This document shows positions 23,160 to 34,500 of a stretch of 64,000 nucleotides of DNA, piece after piece (position 1 is the stretch's first letter; each line of letters begins with the position of its first letter). A program made the translations under genes and the position numbers. The notes beneath the pieces are model-generated. The model searched no databases, was not told the DNA's origin, and worked only from the letters and a program-made list of their open reading frames with translations. The stretch is taken from positions 62,001-126,000 of the forward strand of contig PDHQ01000060.1 of NCBI GenBank assembly GCA_003339415.1, read 5' to 3'. Origin of the DNA: Ophiocordyceps camponoti-saundersi (nom. inval.) (Eukaryota > Ascomycota > Sordariomycetes > Hypocreales > Ophiocordycipitaceae).

Positions 23160-25990
23160 TCATCGCCGCTGGGCAGACGCCATAGCCTCCAGCTCGACAG
23201 TGTTGAGACTGGGGTACCGCTTGGCAAACTCCTTTATATAGTCCTCCTTTTCCTGCGCCGACATCTCCAACACGGGTTGGCCCGGAAGATCTGGCGCCAT
23301 CAAAAACTCCGGCTGGCTCCTCTTCGCCGGGGACGGCGGCCGCGCCCCTGGCAGTGTGTTGTTTAGATGCACCGGTTTCTTGGGAGCCGTTGGTCTGCTG
23401 ATCGCCGGCTTGGTGGGAATCGTCGATGAAGTTGATGATGGCTCGACGTTGGCCTTGGATTGTAGCCCACCCGGAGACTTGTGCGGCAGAGCGGGCAAGG
23501 CCTTCTCCTTGGTCGTTCCCTTGGCGGCGTCCGTGTACTTACCGTAGCCCTCGGCCGTTCTCTGCACCGGCGACGGCCTTTGCTCCTCTTCCAGCAGGCT
23601 CTGGACCCGGCTTTGGATTGTGGCCGACCTAGTGACACTTCCCGCCCTTCTCGACCCCGGGGCTCCATCACCGGCAACTCGCTTCTTGTACTCGGCTTGC
23701 GCTGCCGCGACTCGCTGTTCCTCTTCTTCTAGCTGGCGGCGCTCCAACTCACGTCTCATTTCCGGCGTCGCCTCTTCGTCGTTGATTTCTTCGTCGTTGC
23801 GCGCTTTGAGACCGGCGGCCGGTGTCGTTTCATCGCGTCCGCTACTTTCGAACCGCTTGAAAGCATCTTCAAACTTTCCAACAATCTTTTTCGGCGGCGG
23901 CGCCGTGTAGGACGGAACCGGACCACCCGACTTCTGCGACGGCTTCGAGTCGGCTCCATTTACGTCCATCAGGTCTGAATTTGATGTGTTGCCATCGGGA
24001 CGTGCTGTGAGCTTAGGGCTCGTTGACGATTTTGCCTGTGATCCACGAGACAACGGCCGTCCGGACCCGGTTTGCGCTTTGGGGGAATCTTTCTCGCGAA
24101 CGAACCCCGCAGTACTCGACTCAAGTAGACTACTTTGAGGTCGAGGTCGAGATTGCGAAGCAGAACCCACCGTCGATACGGAAGGTCGGGCATCATCAAG
24201 GGGTGTCCGAGAGGATGGCGACGGCCGTCGAAAATGAGCTGATCGAGACTGAGACAGAGCTGCTCCGCTGTTAGTGCCTCCATGATCAGCTCGCCTCGAG
24301 ACCGACTCGACCGATTCTGAAGATGTCATCGTGCCGGTTGACACATAGTTGGCTTTTCTACTCTGGTTTGGCCTGTCTCGCTCCGACGCCAAAGAGGCGT
24401 CGCGCGGCCCTTGCGTTGCCCTGATTTCTGCCGATCTTTTCTCGGGCGAGGCAGAAGCTTTGGCAGCTCGCGTCTCCGTTGCTCTCTGACCAGTCCCTGG
24501 CTCTGTTGGTGGCGACACGGCGGCAGAGTCAAAGTCGAACTTGGCCCCCTTGTCGTGCAACAGCGAGAATTGGTCGAGCGTGGGAAATCGAGCAGACAGC
24601 TCATCTGCATCGAGCTGCACGCCGTCTTTGGAATCTAATGCTGCGAATGGATCTCCTCCTGTAACCTTCTTTGGTGGTGAGCCGTGTGTCTCTAATGCCT
24701 CGTGCGACGGATTAGGCCTTCCTCTCCTCATTGGTGCTACTTCGGGAATTTGTTGTGGCTTCTCCCGCACCGGTGCTGAGTAAACGGCACCAACTTTGGG
24801 CTGCGGTTTGGATTCTTTTGAAGCCTGGTTATTGTTTCGGGGTCCAGTCTGCGGTCTCCCTGCATAGATCTGGGCCAACAGTTAGGACCTGAGCGAACGG
24901 TGAAAGGGGTAAACAAACTGACATCTTTAACTGGAACTTGTCTTCCCTGCATAGTACATGCTTCTTTGAGTACCTGGTAAATGTTTGGCCGCGCCTCGAT
25001 GCTTTCTCTCAACATGGAGGCTGAGGATGTCAGTCAACGAGTCCAAGTGCCGGCGGGGGGTCAATGGATGAGCATACCTATCAGCTTCTTGATGCGATCG
25101 GAGAAGACGGGATATGACGGAAACCGGAAACTAGCATTAAGAATGGCCAGCTGTCCCTGTTCCTCGAATGGCGTCGTGTAGTAGCAGAGCTTGTAAAGCA
25201 GAACGCCGAGAGCCCAGATGTCCGACTTTTCATTGAGAGGCTGCTTCCTGTAGACGTCAATCATCTCAGGACTCCTGTACTGCAGGGTTGTGTGTTTTTG
25301 CACGTCTTCGTCCATTAAGCGGCACTCGACAACGGTGGTTGGAGCCGGACGCGGCGGGGCGGCGGAGCCAAAGTCGCAGAGCTTGAAACGCTTGGAGGCG
25401 CCGCGCGAGGTGATTAGCACGTTCTCGACCTTGATATCTCTATGCAATAAGGGTGGCTTTAAGTAGTGCATGCATGCAACACCCTCGGCAATGTCAGCGA
25501 AGATGGAGAGAATCTCGGGCTCGGTCAGACGGTGCTGCAGGCGGGTATTCATGAAGTCAATGAGGCCGCCACCGTTGCAATTCTCCATGAGAAGAAAGAC
25601 CTCGTAGCCGCCGCCGCGCATCTCGGAAGCGTGGGAGTCGATGTATGTGACGATGGGATGGTGACCCTTGAGGCGCTTCATGGTCTCGACCTCGGTGCGC
25701 ATGCTGCGCAACGAGTCCTTGTCGGGGACGGCAACGCGCTTGAGAACGGCAAGGTCGGTTCCATCGACGGGCTGAGGCATCTTGACGAGATAGACATGGG
25801 CGAAGCCGCCCTCGGAAAGATATTTTTGTATCACCACTCGGTGGCTTCCGACCTGAATCTTGGTGCCGGGTGAAAAGGTGCCGGCGGGAGCGGCGGGAAC
25901 GAAAGGCGGACGTTGCTGAGGCCCCGGAGCCGGCTGCCGTTGGGCTGATCGAGGCGCCATCTGCTGCTGATGGTGCGCGTATGAAGCCAT
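23160..25990 (-). CDS. Ark1/Prk1 (NAK family) actin-patch protein kinase
   Basis: Exons 25990-25078, 25020-24923 and 24869-23160 encode 906 residues; introns are 57 and 53 nt. The N-terminal kinase domain (about 45-330) shows LSEGGFAHVYLV (Gly loop), the Lys in LAVLKRV, HRDIKVENVL, DFGSA and, near the activation segment, TTLQYRSPEMIDVYR, all typical of the Ark/Prk/AAK/GAK kinases that phosphorylate endocytic adaptors at actin patches. The catalytic residues are all present. The long C-terminal part is Ser/Pro-rich, with repeated PXXP-type and KPxxPxKP stretches and an acidic-basic coiled region (about EEEEQRVAAAQAEYKKR). The last residues (YPSLNTVELEAM) are conserved in relatives. Expected location is the cell cortex. 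Confidence 0.88.
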
Positions 25991-26868
25991 GACTGTCGAG
26001 GCCGGACGCCTGGCCCGGTCTGGTCTCGGGAGAGCTCGGCGGAAGCGGCCGCGACGAGGGAGGCGGGAGCGGGAGTAGAGCGCAAGTCTGGTGCCCCGGT
26101 CGTTTCAGAAGGCAGAGAGCTACAGGCGACAAGACATTGGCGAGCGGTATTGTACAGGTCGGCCGCGGTAGTGATCAGACGAGGCGCACGGTGGGCTTGC
26201 CTATCGCACCGGCTGAGCGCTTTCGTGGATAGTGAGGAGGAAGCGTTGACTCTCTAACGCTATCCCTCGCATTGAACGCTTTTCCGGCCCGGTCACATGT
26301 ATGATGTAGCCTTGTAGCCTTGTAGGAAGCTGCTGTAGGTTAGTAAGCAAAACTGAGGTGCTTACTGCTTGCCTGATACGTGTCACGTGATACGCCTGAT
26401 AGTCCTTGTAAGAATGATACGTGTCTCTCCGTACTCCGTAGAAATGTAGTGAATGAGGCAGTGCAAAGGGAGGCCCTTATTGGCTAGTACAGGTCACAGC
26501 CCTGCAGGTCCGCAAGCTAGCCCCCCCGGCCGTCTCCATGACCAGCATATATATACCTACCTACCACCAACCTATGTACATATATAGAGGTTTGAATGCA
26601 ATTCATATTCGATTCATCCTCATCCTCTCCTTTCTAACAAGTTGACCTTCCCGTTCCGCATGTATTGCCCTGCCTACTATTCATGACCTACGGACGCAGA
26701 GAACACACCACATATCTATTAACCACATACATATATATGTATTACCTTCCTTGGTGCCTGCTACCTCGCCGCCTACAGGTACTGACTGACGTGCGAGCTG
26801 CGGCTTTACAAGTGACTGCGAATGGCGAAGGACTGCCATTTCTTTGCCAAAGCATCGTTTTACAAGCC
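25991..26868. other. intergenic between divergent genes
   Basis: Upstream region of the kinase (minus) and of the first microprotein (plus). CATATATATACC at 26546-26557 could be a TATA element for the plus-strand side. No coding region supported. Confidence 0.45.
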
Positions 26869-27042
26869 ATGTCTCTCTCTTCTGAAGCTATCGTTGGCAT
26901 TTTTGGACTCGTTCTAGCGATTCCTACAGCCATTATGGTCGTCTGGAAGCTTATAAGACGAGCCCGCTCGTCAACATCGATATCCAGCCCCATAGCGGAG
27001 CCTACTATAAGACGCATTCCTGTAAGACAAACCACAAGATAG
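26869..27042 (+). CDS. 57-residue single-span membrane microprotein, copy A
   Basis: The ATG at 26869 opens a 57-residue frame beginning MSLSSEAIVGIFGLVLAIPT. It has one hydrophobic span (about 7-27), then a Lys/Arg cluster (WKLIRRAR), a Ser-rich stretch and the C-terminal motif RRIPVR. The reason to accept so short a gene is its paralogue at 28486: both share S-x-EAI, a G-L-----P core, KL-RR-RS and IPVR, and differences are mostly conservative. Function unknown; orientation suggests the basic tail is cytosolic by the positive-inside rule. Confidence 0.6.
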   Translation: MSLSSEAIVGIFGLVLAIPTAIMVVWKLIRRARSSTSISSPIAEPTIRRIPVRQTTR

Positions 27043-28485
27043 GTATAGCGACGTTCTGTCTAACAAAGTCGATGATCATAGTTCGAATCTATACGCATTT
27101 CCCTCTTGCTTCTATCTCAACTTCTTATGTTATCACTTGAAGACAGAGTGATAGATCCAGAAATAGGTTTGGGCAACTACGCAAGTTCACCCCTTTCCAC
27201 GCGTCGTCCAACAATCGAGTTGTCTTGGCTGACATTTTCCAGCCGACAACTGGTGGCGATTCCTCCTCGTCTTATTATTCTGCCGAATTGCCAGAAGCAC
27301 AGCAGAGGCTTCTGAATGGCTTCACACTTCAGAGAATAGCGACCGGCTCGCGACTCGACGCTCGCTAGGTTTTCGCACGCACTGCTTGAACACCACGATC
27401 TCACTCGCCATATAAGCTTGGTCAGTGTCTCTAGTTGTGGCGCTCAGCAGTCATCGCTGAGACACTCCGCTACCGTTATTCGTTGAGCTTCAGTCGTTTG
27501 CTTTTTGGGGATGACGGAAAGAAGGAGGGGATGACGGAAAGAAGGAGGGGATGATGGAAAGAAGGAGGGGATGATGGAAAGAAGGAGGGGATGACGGAAA
27601 GAAGGAGGGGCAACGGGGTAGGATACGGGAACGGGACAAGAAAGCCGCCAAGGATGGCAGGTTGAGATGACGGGAAAAAGAGAAGGAAGAAAAAGGGGAC
27701 GGAAGCAAAGCCCGCTGGTCCTTCTTTTTTTCATGTTTTTGCTTTTTCCTATTCCACACTCTCTTCATGTCGGGATGACAGACGGTCCACGGAGTCCGGT
27801 ATTTTCATCCCACCGTCGGACGGGAAATCGATTGTTGTCATTTGGGAAAAAAACGCCTCGCCCTGATACTGGCCCGTCGTCAGCCCCTGTAGAGGCAAGT
27901 GTGTAAAACCATCACCGAGAACCCCACCCGAGTTCTCCATTGCCACCGGCCGTCTCTTGCATGAGCTGGTACAGCCTGGCGGACTGAGATGCATCCCGAA
28001 TTCGGGCCCACCATGCACAGTTTGCAAGAGGCCTCGTAAGCCGTTCTCGGACCGTCGCTGTCCCTCGCTGCCGATCCCCTGGACCGATCCTGGAGAGCAT
28101 GCACACTTCTGGCGGAGGGCAAGGACCTTTGCCGTCTTCCGTAGGTCCCTCACTTTTCCCCTGTCCAACCTTTCTCGAGGGGAAGGATCGAGAGTTCCCC
28201 TCGATGCATCTCCCGTGTCCCACTCTTCATGCCCCCTGCGGTCTATCTCCGTACCTCGGGGCAAAGGATGTCAAGCTGCAGACCCCATCCTCTCACCCCC
28301 CTCCCCCTTTTCACACCTGTCTGAACCCTCTCCCAACAGATCTAAGCCACGCCGCACTGGCGCCACCGCCGCCGCCGTCGTCGTCCTATGCAAACAAACA
28401 CTAACGGCCGTATTTCAGTAAACCTTCATCTTCTAGCACTTGACCTTTCCCTACGCAACGTTTCCCGTGAAAACATTTGTTTAAG
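27043..28485. other. spacer between the two microprotein genes
   Basis: Contains homologous 3' flank of copy A (to about 27400), a 20-bp minisatellite at 27508-27609 and otherwise no convincing gene; the open frames at 27749-28421 overlap on both strands without supporting signals. Confidence 0.45.
27508..27609. repeat. 20-bp minisatellite, five units
   Basis: Five near-identical copies of GGATGACGGAAAGAAGGAGG (two with GATGATGG). Confidence 0.9.
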
Positions 28486-28671
28486 ATGCTGCTCTCCCCC
28501 GAGGCTATCATAGCCATACTTGGGCTCATTGTAGCCCTTCCACCAGTCATTCTCGTCATCTTCAAGCTTGCGAGACGCTTTCGCTCAACACCTTCAACGA
28601 ACTCTCAGCCCGCAATAAGGAGCATTCCCGTGAGAGGAACCGCGTGGCAAAAGTCGGACTTCTCAGGCTAA
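28486..28671 (+). CDS. 61-residue single-span membrane microprotein, copy B
   Basis: The ATG at 28486 opens MLLSPEAIIAILGLIVALPP, a hydrophobic span, then FKLARRFRS and the C-terminal RSIPVR followed by a short extra tail. It aligns end to end with copy A, and the sequence after both stops is also similar (TAACGAAGTTCATGA versus TAACAAAGTCGATGA, then a CTATCTCAA block), so the pair comes from a local duplication of at least 400 bp about 1.6 kb apart. Function unknown. Confidence 0.65.
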   Translation: MLLSPEAIIAILGLIVALPPVILVIFKLARRFRSTPSTNSQPAIRSIPVRGTAWQKSDFSG

Positions 28672-29940
28672 CGAAGTTCATGAACAAATCTAGTCCGAAT
28701 TCTTGACCTTCCATCTCTGGCTGCTATCTCAATTCGCGAACACGGACATCAGAACCGCCGACGAAGAGATGGCACTAGATAACCACGTTAGTCTATTTCA
28801 TCGGCAACACCTCGAGTAAGATAGTTTGGCTCATGCCTTGCAGCCTGTTCACAATACGTCGTCTTATAGCATCATTGCCGGCTCTTCTGATGAAGAGTAG
28901 AGAGGACCTGGGATCGGCTATTTAGGAGATATGGTCACCATGGACACTTCTTCTTCTTCTCTTCCTCTTCCTCTTCCTCTTCCTCTTCCTCTTCCTCTTC
29001 CTCTTCCTCTTCCTCTTCCTCCTCCTCCTCCTCCTCCTCCTCCTCCTCCACTCTCTCTCGTCGTTGCTATAGAGCAATGAGGCTCGATATTTCCCGAATG
29101 CTGACGGGGCTAAGGACATGGGGGGGCAGCTTGTGTGAAGGAGAAGCTGGTTTCGCCCGGATAAGCCATCATTGTCATGGTTTACGTGTTTATGATATCT
29201 CATGCTATGAAAGAGACATAACTGTGTGTTCCTCTGCGAGACTCGCTGCTGTAAGGCCGTGAGGATGTACGGCTTTCAAGAAGCGATTGAAGATGGAAGG
29301 TGGGGCACAGACGAGATCGAGTGCGTAATGTCACTTCCCGCAATTCTTTGCCGATCCGCTACGCGTAACAGCCGCTGTCGATCTCGGCCCGCTCGCTCGG
29401 ATCATGCCGCTCCGGGCCGAGAGCTGGGAAAGCTGCCGGTAACAGGAGAGGGAGGAGGCTGTTGGCAGTCATTTTATGCATGCAGATTCAAATACGTACG
29501 CAGATGAAGGGGGGTAATATAGTATGCAAGTCCTTGCAGCCAGTATGAAGTCTGGATAGAGGGTAAAGAAACGCTTATCCGTACGGTACTCAGGGCGGAC
29601 TTGGGCCGACATATGTATGTACATTGCCGATCCGGGTGGGGCCGTGTCTCGCTGGGCACAGTCCGAAGATGATTTAGAATGAAAAAGAAAATTTGGGCAT
29701 CAAAACTTACCAGAGAAAGCAGAACTTGAATTCTACACTACGACGGGTGTTTTGTGAGCTTGAAAGCTGCGCTTCAATTTTATGAAAATAAGATGTACGA
29801 CTTGTATGTATCAGTCTTTCTCAATGAGAAGTTACATCTTGGCCTTTGGAATGCCCCCTGAATAGTAAATAAGCTTAATGAAACGAGTTATATGGTGATA
29901 GAGAAGTTGTGCTACCTTTCAAAAGCAGCTCATTGTGTAC
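28672..29940. other. gene-free flank of the retroelement
   Basis: Contains the 3' flank homologous to that of copy A (to about 28910), a hexamer/triplet microsatellite at 28953-29050 and otherwise nothing recognisable. Base composition is normal up to the LTR edge. Confidence 0.5.
28953..29050. repeat. (TTCCTC)n followed by (CTC)n microsatellite
   Basis: About eleven CTTCCT-type hexamers merge into about ten CTC triplets. Confidence 0.9.
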
Positions 29941-30238
29941 TGTCAGAGGGCTAAGACAAGAGTGGGTTAGGCGTGTGTTTTTGTTATCCCTTGAGGCGTG
30001 CAGTTATCACAGCAACGGCTCCGCAACCTAGGAAACGGAATTCCTATTAGGAAAAAGGGCTATATCTAGGGCAATATATAGGATATAGGAATAAAGGCTT
30101 ATTTATAAGGGCATCACGGCATAAGAGGCAGAAACGGATAGTCTTTATTATATATATAAAGATAACGATAATTCCCTCTATTTTAAAAAGGTAAGTATAT
30201 TAATTAATATAATTTATACGCCTCCTCCTTATCTAATA
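29941..30238 (+). repeat. LTR1 (5' outer LTR, 298 bp)
   Basis: Starts TGTCAGAGGG and ends TCTAATA, the C-to-T and G-to-A mutated form of TCTGACA. The first 110 bases are hardly mutated; the rest is. Confidence 0.88.
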
Positions 30239-30253
30239 GTTATAAGCCCGGGG
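30239..30253 (+). promoter_or_regulatory. half-tRNA primer-binding site of the copia element
   Basis: GTTATAAGCCCGGGG directly after LTR1. With one G-to-A change undone it would be complementary to the anticodon region of initiator tRNA-Met (..GGCTCATAAC..), the half-tRNA primer used by copia elements. Confidence 0.6.
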
Positions 30254-31046
30254 ATATCACAGTTTACTATAATAACCTTTAAATAATTAAGCTAATTATA
30301 GAGGAGAATTTAAAGCTAAAGATAAAGCTCCTCTACGTTAATATATACTCTTACTAGTTATATTAAGAGGTTTAGTTAGGCCGTACGAAGATCGGCTAGA
30401 TAGAAATTTCCGGTATAATAGCGGATAGACTAACTAAGCTACTCTAAGGGGAGAAATTCCGCACTTTCTAGAAGGAAATTAGACTTACGAAGCTATATAT
30501 AGATCCGAGGGATTAGAGGGAAGAAAATACCTCTTAATCGACTCGTTAATTAAAAGCCTAAAAGGAAGAAAATACCCTTTATAAGCCCTATTAAAATAGG
30601 TAATTATACCTATTTACTCTCTATCTTATATATCGGATCCGGACTAATATATCCGCGATTAATCTTATTACTTATAACCTAAGCGTTACCTTAGATTATT
30701 ATTATTTCCTCCCTATTAGACTAATCTTTACTAAAATTAAATAGTAACCTTATTTTATTACTCCCTAATTACTATTATAATTATTTTCTTATTAGTTAAA
30801 TAATACCCTTATCTTAAGATTATCTTTTTTATTATTTATTCTAATCGGGGAGATTACTTTAAAATATTATAGATTTTTATTCGCGATATTTTCGTTTTCT
30901 CTATAAACTTTTCCTTTCTTATTTTTTTAACTTATCCGTTAGTCTTTTTATTATTAAGGTAATATAGTAAACTTATTAAAATATATAAAAAGATAAAAAG
31001 TTAGTAATACCTAAAAGTATTACTAATAAGATTAACTAAGGAAAAC

Positions 31047-31135
31047 CCCTAGCTAGGTAGTTTAGCTAGTTTACTATAATAAGGGGGCCCTTAATCCCCT
31101 TATTATAGCTACTAGCTAAGCTACCTAACTAAGGG
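31047..31135. repeat. long imperfect hairpin in the element's 3' region (first copy)
   Basis: Two arms of about 40 nt (31047-31086 and 31096-31135) pair around a 9-nt loop; mismatches are mostly explicable as C-to-T changes. The same hairpin occurs at 36841-36930 in the second copy. Confidence 0.75.
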
Positions 31136-31172
31136 CCTCCCCTATATAGTAGTTCCTAAAAGTATATATTAA

Positions 31173-31251
31173 GGAGGTACCGGGAATCGAACCCGGCCCT
31201 ATCGAGGGCTCGGCTATAAAAATAACCGCTTAACCGTTATCTAATACTTTC
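31173..31251 (-). pseudogene. class II tRNA-like sequence inside the retroelement
   Basis: Read on the minus strand it has a perfect T arm (CCGGG-TTCGATT-CCCGG), a long variable arm (GCCCT-CGAT-AGGGC), an anticodon-like stem (GGTTA/TAGCC) and an acceptor stem GAAAGTA/TACCTCC with two A-C mismatches. Both mismatches are what G-to-A mutation of GGAGGTA would give. Size (79 nt) and variable arm point to a Ser or Leu type tRNA origin. The anticodon cannot be assigned. The homologous site in the second copy (36967-37045) has lost its T arm. Confidence 0.6.
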
Positions 31252-31400
31252 TAAGCTAAATAAACTAACCTATATACCTTACCGCTAATTAACCCTTAAC
31301 TCCTTCCTTAATTATTACGAGAAACCTTAATTATACCCTCTAGAAGGTAGGCACTACTTACCTAGTATAGAAGGCGGTATACGTAGCGCTTATGGGGGTA

Positions 31401-31596
31401 TATTAGAGGGCTAAGATAAGAGTAGGTTAGGCGTATATTTTTATTATCCCTTAAGGCGTGTAGTTATTATAATAACGGCTCTGTAACCTAGGAAACGAAA
31501 TTCCTATTAGGAAAAAGGGCTATATCTAGGGCAATATATAAGATATAGGAATAAAGGCTTATTTATAAGGGCATCACGGTATAAGAGGCAGAAACG
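31401..31596 (+). repeat. LTR2 (internal, about 100 bp short at its 3' end)
   Basis: Identical in layout to LTR1 for the first 196 bases (TATTAGAGGG..., mutated TGTCAGAGGG), then diverges at GAAACG into internal sequence, so the last third of the LTR and the adjacent primer-binding site are missing. Confidence 0.85.
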
Positions 31597-34500
31597 TTAG
31601 TGCTCTCTAATCTAATTTATTTAATTCTGCTATTCTTATAGCTTATATAGCCCGTGCTTTATAAATTTACTTAATTAATTAAGCCCTTATAAAAGTAAGG
31701 CTATTATTACTTTCTTTAGCGGACTTATAACCCCTAAATTTATTAATTTTTAATAATAATTAATAATAACTTTAAATAATATAATAACTAATATAATAGC
31801 AGACTTTACGATATTAGTTAAACTTACTTTTATTCTTAAAAACCCTAAGGATTAAACTAATTAGTACTAAGACGTTATAAATATAATATAAGGCTATAGT
31901 ATTTAGTCTTTTATAAACCTGGAAATATAAGAGACCTTTAAAAAGCTAGATTATCCGGAAATCCCGTTTATAAGCTTAGAAGGTTAAATAAGGAGTAAGA
32001 CCCCTAACCCTAAGACTCTTTAACTACTTAGAGAAAAGTATAAAGTATTTACTTTTCCGAATTTCTAAAAAGACCTAAAAGAATACTATCGGATAAGGAA
32101 AGTATTAAAGGGGATAAATCCCTTTATCCGGGTAAGCCTCTTATTAGCCTATTAGTCCTTAATTTAAGGGGACTTTTTACTAAGGGAGAAATTAGTAACG
32201 CTATATACCCTTATATAGCCTAGTAATACTACTAAATATAAACTCGCTAAGGATAAGTTACGCGACCTATTCTTATAAGATCCCTTAAAAGGAGATATTA
32301 ATAATTAGGTTACTTAATTAATCTAAGCTTAGCGGATTTACTTATAACTAAATAGTATAAAGTTTACTAATAAAGTATACGTTAAGTATTTTATCTATAT
32401 AGTAAGGGATCGGTATCCCTTATTTATATAAACGATATAATATAACCTTAATCTAGTTTACTATAAAGACCGCGGAAAAGCTCCTTAATTTATTAATATC
32501 TTTTAGGAGTTTAAGAGGGCTAATTATAAGGCCCCTAAGTATAATAAAACTAAGAAGAAAATAGCCTTCGTTATTTACGATAATCTTAAGTAATAAACGA
32601 AAGTAAATACCTTATAGAATAAGGATTAAAATAGCCGCCCGGTAATATAAGCCCCTTTTTCTTCTTCTTCCTCTATATAAGTAAATTAAGAGGACCTTAG
32701 AGAGTATAACGCTTAAACCTATACTTAGTATAGTCGAAAATATCTTCGAAAGTTTAAGAAGAAGGAAAATTACTAAAGAAGGTACTTTTACGTTCTCCTA
32801 AACTTAATCCCTCCTTTTCTATAAAATTAGGTTAATCTTAATAAAAACCTTCTTCGATAAGTTACGGATAAGGTAGCTTATTATCGATTAACTTAACGGA
32901 AAGTTAATTAATAAAAGAAAGAAAATATAAGAATTACTAGCTAATAGAGGGATAAGGAAACCTCGGGCGTTTTTATAGCCCTAGGGAATCCCGCTTTAAA
33001 AGGTACGGAGATAAAAGATAGCGTCCTCCTTAATAGGAGGTGCTTAATATATATTTTTAACTCCCTTAACTAGTTCGATATTTTCGACCCGAACGCCCGG
33101 GCCGATCTTACTATTACTATAACTAAGGTTACTACCTTAGGGGTAGGTATAGTTATATTTATAATAGAAACGGGTTATTATATAACCTTTACTAATATCG
33201 GGTTTAACCCCGATTTTAATACTAATCTTATCTTTTTAATAGTTTTTACGGAAAAAGGTTACGCTTAGAATAACCTTATAAGCTAACTTTATAACTTAAG
33301 AAACGACGTAACTCTTTATTATATAGTTACGAGGATTAGGTAGCTTTAGTTATAGGTTATTAAACTAACCCTAATAGCTTTAGTTAACTTATAGGTTCCT
33401 CGACCTATTATTAAGACGGACGAGGACTTATAGTATATATAGATAGGCTACCTAGGCGCCGAGGTATAAGCCTCGCTAGGTAAGTTACCGGGGGTTAGTA
33501 TTAATAAGGCTATCTTAATAACTAACTGCGAGATTTATATAACTACTAAGCTTAGAAAGGAGAGATTATAAGTGCCTTATTAGGCCTCGTAGCCTTAACG
33601 CTCCTAAGCTATTATCTCTTTTAACCTATTTTATATAAGATTAGGCTATAATAGATTAGCTTATTTAGCCCTATTTACTTATAAGCTTATAGGAGAACGA
33701 AGGGGGTATAATATCCCTTATAAAACTAACTTACTTACTATATAGGTTAAATTCGTAGCCTATATCGCGAGATTCTTTAATTTATAGGTCTTAATTATCC
33801 TTACGGACTATAAGAAAGCCTTATTTACTAAGGCCTTCTATAAGGATATATTTTTTAAAAGTATTAATATTTAATTTACCTTACTAGTATATATATATTA
33901 AAATAGTTATGCCGAATAATTAGGGGGTATTATAACCTATACGGCTATATACCTCCTTATATAGTTAGGATTCCCTTATAACTTATAGCTAACGGCTATA
34001 TATATAGCTATCTACCTCCTTAATAGGACGCCTCGTAAGGTAAATAAGGGGGTAGCCGTATAGCTAATTAAACGAAGGCTCTATTAGCTTAAAACTTATA
34101 ACCTTTAGTAGGAGGGTTATCTATAAGATTATCTTATTTAAGACTTACGGTATATTAGAGCTTATAGTTATAAGGCGTTTCCTATAATAAGGAAGGCACT
34201 AAGAGGCCTTTAAAGTAAATTCGATCTAAAAGCTTATATTAGCTATTTAGCCGGTATTACCTCCTCCTTATAATACCTAATCTAGGTACCCTCCTTAAAA
34301 AGGCACTCCTTAATTAGCACTTCTTTTATTACCTTTAATAAGAAAATCTTCTTTAGCTAGGACTATTAAGAATTACCGGTTCCTTAAGCAGAAGAAGCCC
34401 TATAATAAATCTCTCTTATTAAAGATCGTATAGAAGAAGAAGAAGAAGAGGCCCCTAAGCCTCTCTTATATATATAATATATATATATAAAGCCCCCGGT

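Larger units (their letters stand above)
30263..31400 (+). pseudogene. 3' pol fragment and 3' non-coding region of the truncated copy
   Basis: Aligns base by base with 36057-37194 at a constant offset of 5794. It starts inside the RNase H region, so the whole of gag, integrase and RT is deleted between the primer-binding site and here. It ends in a G-rich tract next to LTR2 that is the likely polypurine tract. Confidence 0.85.

Noticed and set aside
27508..27609. Regular short repeats as a CRISPR array
   Set aside because: Units are head to tail without spacers, in a eukaryotic genome; a minisatellite.
28922..29203. 93-codon Lys/Arg-rich frame
   Set aside because: Produced by the TTCCTC/CTC microsatellite on the opposite strand.
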